The position numbers and the translations under genes are program-made. This document shows, one piece after another, positions 45,255 through 57,006 of a DNA stretch of 64,000 nucleotides (positions are counted from its first letter, which is position 1; every line of letters begins with the position of its first letter). Source of the DNA: Gerris lacustris (Eukaryota; Arthropoda; Insecta; Hemiptera; Gerridae); NCBI GenBank assembly GCA_951217055.1, contig OX578276.1, positions 134,032,587 to 134,096,586 of the forward strand. The letters are read 5' to 3'. Under the pieces are notes generated by a model. It was not told the origin of the DNA, did no database searches, and was given only the letters and a program-made list of their open reading frames with translations.

Positions 45255-45715
45255 AATATAACTCCTCCTCGGGGAGGAATGGAACCCGGCCTCTCTCCAC
45301 GTTTAAAGCAATTTTCTCAGGAACTAGATTTTTCTCGGGAAAACTGCTTATATTGTTAGATTCGTATTAAATGGACTACAGTTTAGAAGTTTTTAATCAA
45401 AATTGTCGAAACCATTTTCGAGAAATTTTTTCGTGTTTTTTTCAGAATTTTCGAGGCGTCGCTCCCCCAAATTTAGGGCTAAAATTCATTTCTCGATTCT
45501 CCATGGGGTATGATTTTTCTTAACATGTATGTTCAAATTTGGTCAAAATCGGCCCAGTAGTTTAGGCTCCAGACGTCTGCAGAGGCAGACGACTGACAGA
45601 CAGTTTTTAGAAACCACTTTTTTGGACTCCGGGAACCTCAAAACGTTCAAATTTATCAAAATCACAAAATAGAATTTTTGCGCCATCACAATTCTTTCTC
45701 TTTATATGAGAAAGT
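45255..45715 (-). repeat. Family C copy (minus strand)
   Basis: The reverse complement of the C 3' end appears first (GGAATGGAACCCGGCCTCTC), where the B-box-like core has one substitution. The body follows with CAAATTTGGTCAAAATCGG and CAGACGTCTGCAGAGGCAG, then the CTTTCTCTTTATATGAGAAAG start motif. About 460 bases, non-coding. Confidence 0.65.
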
Positions 45716-46194
45716 TAAAAATCGGTTCGACAAACTCTAAATAAACTTAAATCCCACGAGATACTAACTCTAAATCCGATATTATCTTATTTAATTTCAA
45801 CATACATAACAAATTGCAGCAAGAGATTGTTTAATTTAATTTAAAATATTCGTTAAAATCAGATATACATATACCTATTTACATTTAAATGAAACCATAT
45901 AATTATAGTCCAGGAGATAGCGAGCAAAAAAGTTACTTAGAAACATCAAGCTGGAATTTTGTGTATAAGTTAATCTTTTGGTGCACTTTAAGAATATGTG
46001 GTCAGCTAAGTTGCTATGTGACCACTTTGTTTTGAAGAAATATTTGAATAACTTACCTATCAAGTGACAAACTAACAAAAACTTGATTTTTCGTTTACTT
46101 ACTGATTTTATATACTCATCAGGATCATAAAAATCATATTCTTACATTCACTGGTATTTTTTTTAAAAAATCAGCCTATAGGCAAGCTATGTTC
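45716..46194. other. Unassigned sequence
   Basis: Nothing recognisable. Confidence 0.4.
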
Positions 46195-46440
46195 CGCATA
46201 CGAACTTAGAAGTCCCAATATTCAAACGACCATATTCAAAGGGCACCAAAAGACACTAATGCACAAAATTCTAGCTTTATTTTAGAGTCTTTTTTACACG
46301 CTATCACCTTCACTATTAGATTCGTACTACATATATTAACTACATTTTAAATTGATTTATCAAAATCGTCAGAATTGTTTAGGAGAAAATAGTCATAATA
46401 GTCCCTGTTTTGCCTACGGACTACGGACTCCTTAACTAGT
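46195..46440 (-). repeat. Family C, degenerate fragment (minus strand)
   Basis: ATTAGATTCGTACTACATAT, ACTACATTTTAAATTGATTT and ATCAAAATCGTCAGAATTG parallel the middle of the minus-strand C copies at 45350-45420 and 51705-51750. Confidence 0.4.
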
Positions 46441-46988
46441 AAAAATTCAATTTGCATATTACATAATAAAATGTTTTGTAAAAATAAGAATAAAAATTAC
46501 AATTTACCTCTAGATAAAAAAATCGAAGTTATGAGTAAAAGCATGAAGGGATTTGAGCTCATACCTGTAACAAAAAAAATATACTCAATTAATGAAATTA
46601 GTAAACAATACTTTATTAAGCAGAACATATACGTTGCGGTATACCTAATACCTGACAGGAAAACCTTTGCAAGTAACCTGAATAAGTAGATTTAGAGCGT
46701 TTGTGCTTTAAGTCATACCATACGGTTTTAATCTGTACAGGTTTACCGCAAAGTGTATGGCCGGCTTTATGCGTGTAGGTACCTTCCCAGCATGGACTAA
46801 AATCATTTCAAACTTCTAGTGCTTAATAATGAAATTATTTTTTGTTATAGTATAGATAGGTGACACAACTTGCAAAAATAATAATACATAGTCCAAACGC
46901 CTACCAAAGAGCGTATTTATACAACTTTATGCGTAATAAATGGTATGGGGCTAGATTGTCACTCCATCATTTGTATAAACCTTAAAAA
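46441..46988. other. Unassigned sequence
   Basis: A Lys/Asn-rich 72-codon frame at 46471-46689 has no recognisable motif, and I do not call it. Confidence 0.35.
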
Positions 46989-47309
46989 GACATTCGGATA
47001 GACCCACTTTACTTAAGCAGCTACAAAATTATACGACGATGCTGGGTCAACACCAAAATGTGGGACAATAGACATTCGGACAGACCCACTTTACTTAAGC
47101 AGCTACAAAATTATACGACGATGCTGTGTCAACACCAAAATGTGGGACAGTAGACATTCGGATAGACCCACTTTACTTAAGCAGCTACAAAATTATACGA
47201 CGATGCTGGGTCAACACCAAAATGTGGGACAATAGACATTCGGATAGACCCACTTTACTTAAGCAGCTGCAAAATTATACGACGATGCTGGGTCAACACT
47301 GAAGTGTAG
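46989..47309 (+). repeat. Minisatellite, 82-base unit, about 3.9 copies
   Basis: Unit starts (GACATTCGGATAGACCC) fall at 46989, 47071, 47153 and 47235, exactly 82 apart. The copies differ by only a few substitutions. The unit also contains CTTAAGCAGCTACAAAATTA and ACGACGATGCTGGGTCAAC. The array is recent. Confidence 0.93.
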
Positions 47310-48427
47310 GGCTGATCGAACCAGTAACATCTAGATTTCAAAGAGAAGATTATAGCAATGAGCTACCAGCCTCAGGTACAGTTTTTAGAGTGTAGAATTC
47401 ATATAAACTAATATACCATAAATGATGACGGTTTGACAGGACTACAAAGAAACAACTCAAAACAGATATGCATTTTTTACCTCGTGCAACTATCACTTAC
47501 GCTTTACTACCACGCAAATACAGACTGGAAAAATATAAATAAAAATAATACGTAAATGGACAAGGATGAACAAACAATTTTTTTCTGAAAAGGGTTTACG
47601 ATTCTCAAAAAAAGAGAATAGAAATTGTAACGTAAAGAGGACACTTTAAAACAATTTTTATCGTATCTATATACCTATGTGAGGAAAAAAAGCTGGATGT
47701 ACCTACGTAGGAAACGTATCCCTTTTTGAAGCACGGAGGCGGAAAATATCGAGACAAAGAGACTATATTTATGAGAAGACTGTCCTTATGATACATAGAA
47801 ACTAAAGGCACTAATGTATTGAAACAAGGGGGGGACAGCACAAACTGGAATATATAATGCAAGGGGCTGCATTAAGAGAGGAGGCAACCATATATTGCTA
47901 AATTTCTGTATCACACGAAAGAAGTTATTTTTATAAACGAAATGATAAAATACATTGAATAAATAGTGTAAAATGTTAAATGTACACGCAATTTACGTAC
48001 TTCTTTTTTACAAAAATGAAATAAAAATAAAAAGCATATGCGTAGGAAACATTCTGCACTCAAAAAAAGAAATAAGGCAAGTAGGTGTCTCAAAAAAAAT
48101 ACTAAGCATCGCGTATTGCATTAAATATTGAATTTTTATGTAAATACGTATTTAATCATGATGAATACGTGAAAATAACAAGTGGAATAGACTATAGAGG
48201 ATAGTGGAGTAGGGGTACCGGTGCCTTGGTGACCTTCCTACATTACACTAAAACTTAAAAAATTTAAATATCACGCTCCTTTTTAACTAGTATTATAAAT
48301 GTGTCTACTTGTTTCAGATTGAAATTTTATATTTTAACTGTAGACGATGTATATGAACTTTTATTTACATTGATATGTTAGAACTTAAAATATTGGAAAA
48401 AGTTTCTCTTTTTACACGTTTAGACTC
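47310..48427. other. Unassigned AT-rich sequence
   Basis: Nothing recognisable. Confidence 0.4.
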
Positions 48428-48770
48428 GATTTAATGGATTCACCAATCTTCAACTCTTGCTAGCGGTGTCACTATCAAAACAATGTACTTGAAAAACATG
48501 TTCGTCTCATCGAATAGATAAAGGTATAGAATCTTTTCCCATCTTAAAATTCCAATTTTAAATTTGAAGCTGATTTTATTGATAAGCGAGCGATACGCGC
48601 GAACTCGAAAAAACGGATGAAGCTGTCCAACGAGTTTAGCCTGAGCATTAGTAAAAAGAACATATTTATCACATTTCAACTAAATCAGTCAACTTTTACT
48701 CAAATTATCATCGGACACGGAAACGTTACTGACAGACAGACAGGCTACATAATTTGTTGAATGTAAGAAG
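48428..48770 (-). repeat. Family R, partial copy (minus strand)
   Basis: The reverse complement matches the middle of family R. It carries the reversed blocks of 5530-5800, including the ATCATCGGACACG-AAACGTTACTGAC end, a short GACAGACAGACAGG tract and the sequence next to the 5' end (TTGAATGTAAGAAGCTCG). Confidence 0.6.
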
Positions 48771-48886
48771 CTCGTTTTTATATTCAAAGATAAAAATAAA
48801 TCTCTATTAATACAATATTGTTATAGAAGCGCATGCGCGTCAATATTATTTAAGTGGTTTTCTATATGCTGTCCCTTTTTAATCAA

Positions 48887-50626
48887 TTAAGTTTTCCAAC
48901 AGGGGTCGTTAAGGGTTTAAAATAAAGACGACGCAGTTATTTCATGGTGTCTTTTTGGCTATATTTCGCCCCTCTCCGGGGCATAGACGTGCCTGAAACA
49001 TTATATTTTATATTATAAATTACAACTATTTAGAACATTGTTTGTTTTTTGTTTTTTTGTGCAAATCTAACATAATTTACGCACACAATAAAATATTTCC
49101 TACCGGTTGAGTGAATAGGTATCCAGAACTTTAGTTTAAAAACAGATTGAAAAACAGGTATCTCCCAAGTTGTATTGGGTTCGTCATCGTTTTTTTTTTT
49201 TTTTTTTTTTTTTTCCTTTTTTTTTTATTATCTCCCGGAACACTACTATCGATAATAACAGTATAACAACTATAATAGTAACAAATAACAATTCTAATTA
49301 AACTAAAAACATAAGGAAACATTCGAGGAACATTAACAATTAAAAACTTAAACCGGTAACATGTGGTAACTCTTTGGTAACCTGTGTCAAACCTTCCTGA
49401 TTATGTCAAAATCATAGTAATACTATTTAAAACTTAAAATTTAATTATAAAATTTTATATTAACTAAAATTTATACTTAATTCTTTTTTAAAAACGTAAA
49501 ATAATTTTTTATTTAAAATATGAATACAAAACGTAAAACAAAACTATTTTAGGCGGGAGATTTGGTTTAAATCACGCTGAAAAGTTATTTAATTTTTAAA
49601 ATGGCTGAATAATACTTATTTATGTCTCTGGAGTCAGATTTGTGATTCAGACTGTGATCAAGTCTACATTGGAGAAACTATGCAAAAGCTTGAAAACAGA
49701 TTAATACAGCATAACTATGATATAAGAGCTAAGAATGACAAGACAGCGCTTTCCACACATCTAAAAAACAATAGTCATAAAATAGACCAGGAAAAAACTA
49801 TAATTCTTGACACTGAAAGACATGAGTCTAAAAGGAAATATTTAGAAGCCGCGTATATAAGTATGACTAAAAACACAATGAATCACAAATCTGACTCCAG
49901 AGACATAAATAAGTATTATTCAGCCATTTTAAAAATTAAATAACTTTTCAGCGTGATTTAAACCAAATCTCCCGCCTAAAATAGTTTTGTTTTACGTTTT
50001 GTATTCATATTTTAAATAAAGATTATTTTACGTTTTTAAAAAAGAATTAAGTATAAATTTTAGTTAATATAAAATTTTAAGTTTTAAATAGTATTACTAT
50101 GATTTTGACATAATCAGGAAGGTTTGACACAGGTTACCAAAGAGTTACCACATGTTACCGGTTTAAGTTTTTAATTGTTAATGTTCCTCGAATGTTTCCT
50201 TATGTTTTTAGTTTAATTAGAATTGTTATTTGTTACTGTTATAGTTGTTATACTGTTATTATCGATAGTAGTGTTCCGGGAGATAATAAAAAAAAAAAGG
50301 GGGAAAAAAACAAAAAAAAAAAACGATGACGAACCCAATACAACTTGGGAGATACCTGTTTTTCAATCTGTTTTTAAACTAAAGTTCTGGATACCTATTC
50401 ACTCAACCGGTAGGAAATATTTTATTGTGTGCGTAAATTATGTTAGATTTGCACAAAAAAACAAAAAACAAACAATGTTCTAAATAGTTGTAATTTATAA
50501 TATAAAATATAATGTTTCAGGCACGTCTATGCCCCGGAGAGGGGCGAAATATAGCCAAAAAGACAACATGAAATAACTGCGTCGTCTTTATTTTAAACCC
50601 TTAACGACCCCTGTTGGAAAACTTAA
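48887..50626. mobile_element. Fold-back Penelope-like element (inverted duplication of 3' end)
   Basis: Left arm 48887-49649 and right arm 49879-50626 are nearly identical inverted copies, beginning TTAAGTTTTCCAACAGGGG and ending with the inverse. The 229-base spacer plus the start of the right arm encode the end of a GIY-YIG domain on the plus strand. The left arm is therefore an inverted copy of the 3' UTR and the last codons. Each arm includes the conserved GC hairpin (48959-48988 and 50525-50556) and a poly-T/poly-A tract. Such inverted ends are known from Penelope-like elements. The reverse transcriptase is absent. Confidence 0.85.
49653..49943 (+). pseudogene. GIY-YIG endonuclease C-terminal fragment (Penelope-like)
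   Basis: The frame reads CDQVYIGETMQKLENRLIQH and continues through ALSTHLKNNSHKID and ESKRKYLEAAYISMT to a stop at 49943. It aligns with the last about 95 residues of the minus-strand Penelope protein at 35218-37500 at clearly less than identity, so it is a different family member. The N-terminal GIY half and the whole reverse transcriptase are missing. It is uninterrupted as far as it goes. Confidence 0.8.
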
Positions 50627-51473
50627 TATTATTTAATAGTAGCTCTCTTACTATAAACCAAATACAGATCACCCTCTTCTAAGTAAGTATAAAAGATATA
50701 AGGTATAAAAAAAGTTTATTACTCTTTCCGGACAGAACAGAGATGACAATTTAAAAATAAGTTAAAGAAAACCTAGACCCAGACATTAAGCTGGTAAAAG
50801 AATATAGATAAGAGTGTAAAGGGAGTGATAAGGACAAGTGGAGAAGGTAGTAGGAGAGGATAGATAGAAGAAGTGAAGTGAGGTTACTCAAGAAAGCAGG
50901 TCCGGGGTTCTGGCCCTTTGTTTTCTCACTATCTTCTGGTAGGGATAGGTAGCGTTATGTTGTACTTAAATACGATACAGCTGTTTCTTTTAGTCCTACC
51001 TTTATCTACAGCAGCCATACGCTACAGATAAAACTTTTTTTAAAAAAAGGGAGGATTTAGAACTTGTTTTCTGGGAGAGGATGGTGTAGTCCTAACAAGG
51101 AGGGTAAGGATATCTGGTTTATAGCCTCCCCTAGGGAGGAGACCAAACGCAAGGCAACCAGTAACCCTGCTCGACAAGCATAGCTCCTCAACTGATCATA
51201 AAGTAACTTAGTGGATATCTAACAGAAGCTCGAGAAACATCGAAAGAGAAAATAAATATAAAAGCCAAAGTAAAATATATAGACAAGTCAGAGAAACCTA
51301 AACGTTGTAACAAAACGATCCCTCGAGCACTTATATTTTTTTTTACCGATAGGAGCTACGTAAAATTTAGCACGTGGAGAAGAGTTAAATGTGTTGACTT
51401 CTATACAGTCCATAAATATCAGCGATTGCTGTCCGACGATAAAATACTTTAACGGCAATAATCTAAACTTAAA
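50627..51473. other. Unassigned sequence
   Basis: Nothing recognisable. Part of 51290-51473 could belong to the Penelope fragment that follows, but no alignment convinced me. Confidence 0.35.
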
Positions 51474-51560
51474 TAAAAAATCGGTCCGAGATAACTCAGA
51501 CAAACTTTCTCATATGCGAGTTTATAATTACTTAGCCCAGTGTTTCCATTTATTAGTTTT
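51474..51560 (+). repeat. Penelope-like element 5' fragment
   Basis: AAATCGGTCCGAGATAACTC and AGACAAACTTTCTC, then ATTACTTAGCCCAGTGTTT, match the reverse complement of 37431-37505 with a few differences. The frame that is open there is broken here. Confidence 0.6.
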
Positions 51561-51599
51561 CAAATGTACATTTAAATATTATTAAACATTTCATCATAA

Positions 51600-52038
51600 T
51601 TTATCATAAAAATAAAGGGCGGGGAATCGAACCCGGGCTCTCTCCATCCGCGTTTTAAGCTTTTTTCTCAGGAACTAGATTTTTCCCGGGAAAACGGCTT
51701 ATATCGTTGGATTCGTATTCAAATGGACTACATTTTAGAATTTTTTAATCAAAATCGTTTTTTCAGAGTTTTTGGGGGGTAGAGCCCCCAAATTTGGAGC
51801 TTAAATTTATTTCTCGATTTCGCCTCGGGGTATGATTTTTGTGGACATGTATGCCAAATTTCGTCAAAATCAGCTCAGAAGTTTAGGCTCCAGGCGTCTG
51901 CACAGACGACAGACAGATATTTTTTAAAAACCACTTTTTTGGACTCAGGGGACCTCAAAACGTGTAAATCCATCAAAATCTCAAAATCGAATTTTCGCGC
52001 CATCGCAATACTTTCTCTTTATATGAGAAAGTAAAAAT
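51600..52038 (-). repeat. Family C copy (minus strand), best preserved
   Basis: The reversed T-arm GGGGAATCGAACCCGGGC lies at about 51621-51640. The body follows with GAAAACGGCTTATATCGTTG, GGGGGGTAGAGCCCCCAAAT, CAAATTTCGTCAAAATCAG and GGCGTCTGCACAGACGACAG. The start motif TTTCTCTTTATATGAGAAAG is at 52013-52032. Confidence 0.7.
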
Positions 52039-52101
52039 ATGATACATTTAATTAACCATTTAATCCTTATCACTTGTACAAAATACGCACAAGTTAGTAA
52101 A

Positions 52102-53890
52102 TCTATATATATAAAAGTCAACGTATGTGTGTGTGTGTGTGTGTGTGTGTTTGTTCTTTATACAAATCTACAGCTTTAGTCCGATCTCGATGAAAATTTG
52201 CACACTTGACCTTCAAAGCAAGGAAACAATCAAGGTCTATATGAATTTTCGAAATTTCAATTTTGGTACACAGGGGTACGGGGTACAAGTAATAAATACG
52301 GGGTCAAAGTAATGAATACCCTTCATGATGCATATCGTTGAAAAGCTCTTTAAGGGTACAGTAATTGTTGTTATGTACTATTTTGTCATATTTTCATTTT
52401 GGAGGGGGGTAAAATGGAAAATATAACTATATCTATATATAGAAAGAAGAGTATCTATATGAGAGAATGTCTTTTATACAAATCTACAGTTTTATCCCAA
52501 TTTGATGAATATTTACACTCTTTTTCTTCCAAACAAGGTTAATGTCACTTCCTACATCATTTTCCGAAATTAAAATTTTGGTACACAGAGGTACGGGGTA
52601 CAAATGTCAAAGTAATGGATACCCTTCATGATGCATATCGTTGAAAAGCTTTTTAAGAGTACAGTAATTGTTGTTAAGTACGTTTTTGTCATATTTTTAT
52701 TTAGGAGGGGGGTAAAATGGAAATGTATATCTATATCTATAAAAGTCAACGTATGTGTGAGTGTGTTTATGTTCTTTATACCTACAAATTAACAGTTTTA
52801 ATTCGATCTCGATGAAAATTTGCTCACTTGACCTTCAAAGCAAGGGGAAGATCTCTGTCTACATGAATGTTCGAAATTAAATTTTTGGTACACAGGGGTA
52901 CGGGGTACAAATGTCAAAGTTGAAAACCCTTCATGATGCATACTGTTGAAAAGCTCTTTAAGAGTACAGTAATTGTTTTTATGTGCATTTAGGGGGGTAA
53001 ATGGAAAAATATATCTAAATGTCAACGTATGTGTGTATGTTCTTTATACAAATCCACAGTTTTAGTCCGATCTCGATCAAAAAATGCACACTTGACCTTC
53101 AAAGGAAGAAGAAATCACTGTCTACATGAATTTTCGAAATTTAATTTTTGGTACACAGGGAACAGGTTACAATAATGAATACGGGGTCAAAGGACTGAAT
53201 ACTCTTTATGATGGATATCGTTGAAAAGCTCTTTAAGATTACATTAATTGTTGTTATGCACAGTTTTGTCATATGTATTTTCATTTAGGAGGGGGTAAAA
53301 TGGAAAAATATAGCTATATCTTATAAAAAAAAGAAGAGTGTCTGTATGAGGGTATGTCTTTTATACAAATCTACAGTTTTATCCCAATTTGATGAATATT
53401 TACTCACTTTCCCTTCAAAGCAAGGGGGAGGTCACTGTCTACATGAATTTTCGAAATTTAAATTTTGGTACAAAGGGGTACGGTGTAAAAATGTCAAAGT
53501 AATGGATTCCCTTCATATCATGCATATCGTTGAAAAGCACTTTAAGAGAAAAGTAATTGTTGTTATGTACAATTTTATTTTGGAGGGGGTAAAATGGAAA
53601 TGTATAGCTATATATATAAAAATCAGCGTAAGTGGGTGTATGTTCTTTATACAAATCTACAGTTTTAGTTCGACGTCGATAAAAATTTGCCCACTTGAAC
53701 TTCAAAGCTAGGGGAAAATGACAGCCTACATGAATTTTGGAAATTTAAATTTGGTACACAGAGGTATGGTACAAGTAATGAATACGGGGTCAATGTAATG
53801 AATACCATTGATGATGCAAAAGCTCTTTAAGAGTAGAGTAATAGTTTTTATGTATTGTTTTGTCATATTTTACTTTTTTTTAGGGGGGGG
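52102..53890 (+). repeat. Tandem array inside the Helitron, six units in X-Y-X X-Y-X order
   Basis: Units 1, 3, 4 and 6 begin with AAAAGTCAACGTATGTGTG or close variants (X). Units 2 and 5 instead begin GAAGAGTATCTATATGAGAG or a variant (Y) and share the ATCCCAATTTGATGAATATT block. The spacing between equivalent units is about 875-905 bases, so a three-unit block seems to have been duplicated. Confidence 0.7.
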
Positions 53891-54064
53891 GAATTTAGGA
53901 TTATTAAAATTAGCTTATCAAAGAGGAGGGGTATAGAAATAGGTGGGAGAGATAGAATCTAGATATTCTTGCATAGTAAAATAATTTATATGTTTCATTA
54001 TGGTTGTTTATAAACTTATCTAATTATAATAACACTCCGTAGCGAAGCACGGGTACCCAGCTAG
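52102..54064 (+). mobile_element. Non-autonomous Helitron with internal tandem repeats
   Basis: The 5' end is TCTATATATATAAAAGTCAA and the 3' end is a GC-rich ACGGGTACCCAG hairpin-like block followed by CTAG. The element lies between an A (52101) and a T (54065) with no duplication, all Helitron hallmarks. Most of its length is six tandem units of about 285-330 bases, starting near 52102, 52430, 52725, 53008, 53304 and 53601. No rolling-circle replication protein or helicase is present, so it would depend on a partner. Confidence 0.85.
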
Positions 54065-54794
54065 TTTATTATAAAAGACACACAATGAATAAAATAATTA
54101 TTAAACAATCACAACTAAAATTCAACTTTTCCGAAGACGACCTCGTCTTGAAGAATAAGGTACCTGACGTTTCGCTTCTGCAAAAATTTTCGGGGGTGCG
54201 ATTGACCGGTGACGGCTTTGATGAATTATACCATCTAACTCCACATCTTATGATATAGTATTCAGCTAAAAGCTAAATAGTTAAGACTTGCGCCGCGTAA
54301 CTGCCAGTTTATTAAGGAATAGTAACAACAAGATGCTAATATTTAACATGCGCATATTTAATTTTTGTCTTCTGTATATTTTTCCTATGGTTGGGAAAAG
54401 AAGTTGCGCCAGTGTTTTAAATTTTAACTCTTTAGCTTAAACGGTTCGGGCGCTATGAACCAAAGAGCGACGGACATATCACCCTCGGCATAAAGGTTTC
54501 GAGACGTATCTACGAAACCCTAAAAGTGAAGAATTGTCAGATAAAAATGCACTCTGCTGGCTGGAATTAAAACAGGATTCTAAGAGTTTCACGCAAGCCA
54601 TTGGGCTGTTACCTTCATAATGTCATAAATATTTTAAAAAGTTGTTTGGTAGTGGTTTCCAGAGATTTTCCTCTTTGCATACATCTTTAGGGATAAAACC
54701 AGAAAGTTTAAATAAATTAATTTATCTTAAATTCACAAACCAGGCTTATTCTTCTCTACAAGTAAGATAAATGAAATCAACGGAGATATGTCCT
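54065..54794. other. Unassigned sequence with a D-like module
   Basis: At about 54410-54510 the text TTTTAACTCTTTAGCTTAAA, CGGTTCGGGCGCTATGAACC and GACGGACATAT resembles a module of family D. The rest is unassigned. Confidence 0.4.
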
Positions 54795-55483
54795 AGCAGT
54801 AGAAAAAAAAAATCGGACGCGGGGCGTCTCAGAACTTTTGTCTTGGAAAATGCGGCAGCTATTAAGTTGAAATATGGAGAAATTATTTATCTTGTTGAAA
54901 GTTATAACCCCAAAGAACCAGGAAGGTTGCGAAGTTGAATTTTGCTCTTTATGCAAAACAGTTTCTATCGATACTTTATTTGTTGATATTGGCGACACAG
55001 TTCCGAAATTATTTAGCGTTAAAGTTTCAAAGTTTCAAAGTCAATATTTTCAATATGGCGGCTGATATCAAAACGAAATTCAGTGTAAATGTTTGCCTTA
55101 TAAAGAGTAAAGATACACCCTTACTCTCCACGAGCAAAGGCAGAGGGTTTTATAAAATCGGTGCAAATTTCAGCTCAATCGGAAATATTTACGAATTTTT
55201 TAAATTTTTTCAAAATGGGTTACTAGTGTCACAAATTTATGAATTTCCAGGCAGCAAAACTACATTTAAGGACAGATTTTTGTACTAAGTTTCAAGTCTG
55301 TAGCATAAAAACTGTGAAAGTTAAGCGTGAAAAAGTGAGACAAACAGACTGACATCCAGCTAAAAACCATTCAAATGGTCTTAAAAACACCCAAAACGGA
55401 TAAATCCGCTGAAACCTCAGTTTCGGATTTTGTGGGAGAAAACATAATTTTTCTATATACCTTCGGATAAGGTTAGGAAAAGT
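54795..55483 (+). repeat. Family D-related element without the 5S region
   Basis: The head (AATCGGACGCGGGGCGTCTC, AGAACTTTTGTC) parallels the start of D copy 2. The body repeats its order: ATGGCGGCTGATATCAAAAC, GAAATTCAGTG, TTTCAAGTCTGTAGC, AGACTGACATCC, CACCCAAAACGGATAAATCC. The end is GTTAGGAAAAGTAAAAAG. The 5S-like block and the perfect 3' hairpin are replaced. Confidence 0.55.
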
Positions 55484-55664
55484 AAAAAGGGAATAGATAC
55501 ATGTCGTAGAACACCAACACTCCATGTCACCTTGAGCGAGATATTGTGCCGTGTGTACACTTCATTTGTCGCTTCAATAACTCAATACAACATATCAACT
55601 AAGTATCCAAGCGATACATTTCGCTTTTCCATTGCACCAATGTACACTTTTCCCTCATATTTAT

Positions 55665-56416
55665 ATTGAGGCGGATATACACTTGCGATCGAATGGCTCA
55701 TGAACCCTATCGCAGAAAAAATAAATACCCGAGCCTCCCATAAGCACTGAATGAGTCCTTTTACTTACAAACCAGGATCTATTTAACCAATTCAGTTTCT
55801 GTGTAGCTTACAACAGCAAGAAGAGAAACCTCCGAACAAGAAACTGCTTGCTGTGATAATTGCCAATTGAAATAAGAAAAAGGAAATCTTATCATTGCTA
55901 ATTTTTTCCCCTCCGGTATGAGCCCAACAGCAAAATTTCCCTTTTTGCACTCTTCCACCCGATTTCTAACCAATCTTCGTAATTTTTTTAAAGTAGTTTT
56001 CAATCATTACGAATGTAACTGATTAATTCATATTAGCACAATTCCATCCAGGATCGTCCATCCAGGATACCACGGCTTCTGAATTCATTTGGCTCACTGA
56101 AACAATTACCGATTTTTCATTCACGTTCTTTTGTTGTCTACACTGACCACGAAAAAAGCGAGTGCTCCAGGAAGAACTAAAAAAGTGACTTAAGTCCCCC
56201 ATACACAATCAAAATGTTTGCGCAAACATGATGTTTGACGTACATGGCCTAAATTTGCCCGACATCAGGTTTTCGCCTGATGTCGGGGGGGCCTTTAAAT
56301 TGAGCTCAGATTCAGATTAAGCGGCTAAAGGTTGGCTCAAACAGCGCTATCAACCCAGTCCTGACTGGCAATCAGCCGTCGTGTCCGCTGAACTCGCAAG
56401 TGTGTACCCGCCTCAA
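55665..56416. mobile_element. TIR element, 752 bases, non-autonomous
   Basis: The ends TTGAGGCGGATATACACTTG and (inverted) TTGAGGCGGGTACACACTTG match over about 22 bases. No clear target duplication is visible because the flanks extend the palindrome. The right part contains an unusually structured stretch (56200-56290) with a perfect palindrome and a 12-base-pair hairpin. There is no credible ORF. Confidence 0.55.
56214..56287. repeat. Perfect 16-base palindrome and 12-bp hairpin
   Basis: ATGTTTGCGCAAACAT at 56214-56229 is its own reverse complement. At 56258-56287 CCCGACATCAGG pairs with CCTGATGTCGGG around a six-base loop. Both lie in the TIR element, and the second is followed by a G run. 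Confidence 0.85.
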
Positions 56417-57006
56417 AACGTCAGGTTAATGATTCAAACACATTTTGTAAGTAATTAAAATTAAAAGAAAATTGAGAAATTTTTCTTTTTTCGTTATTAA
56501 CCCAGAATATTTTTAAAAAATATATATATTATACAACTTCATTATTTAAAAAAAAAATAAAAATAATCAAATCCATTATTGGATATTTTGTTCTTATGTA
56601 AAACAAATTAAAAGATTGAAACTTTAGTTTTAGAGAAATGTTATATCCTGGCCATAAATTATACTTAAATAAAGGGGAAAATGTAGGAAATATATAGAAT
56701 ATAAAAATAGTCAAATACACTCCTCTCTTTCTATCCTGTATGATAGTAGAATAAAAAATAGTTAAAAAAAATCATACTTCGTCTATGGAGAAGTTGATTT
56801 AAAGCAGCACAGCAGACTAAAGGTGAAAGGTCGAATACGTCGACTGAATTAATAAACATCCCATAATAAATTGTATACCAGAAACCTAAGATACTACTAC
56901 AGCTTCACAAAAACCTAAAGCAAACAATATCCTAGATATTAAGAAGGAAGAAGATTTTTAAAACTTTAAAATAAAACAAAGTTTTGAAAAGCATTAAAAA
57001 AAAATA
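56417..57006. other. Unassigned AT-rich sequence
   Basis: Nothing recognisable. Confidence 0.4.

Noticed and set aside
46989..47309. CRISPR-like array
   Set aside because: The repeats are contiguous 82-base units with no distinct spacers, in a eukaryotic context.
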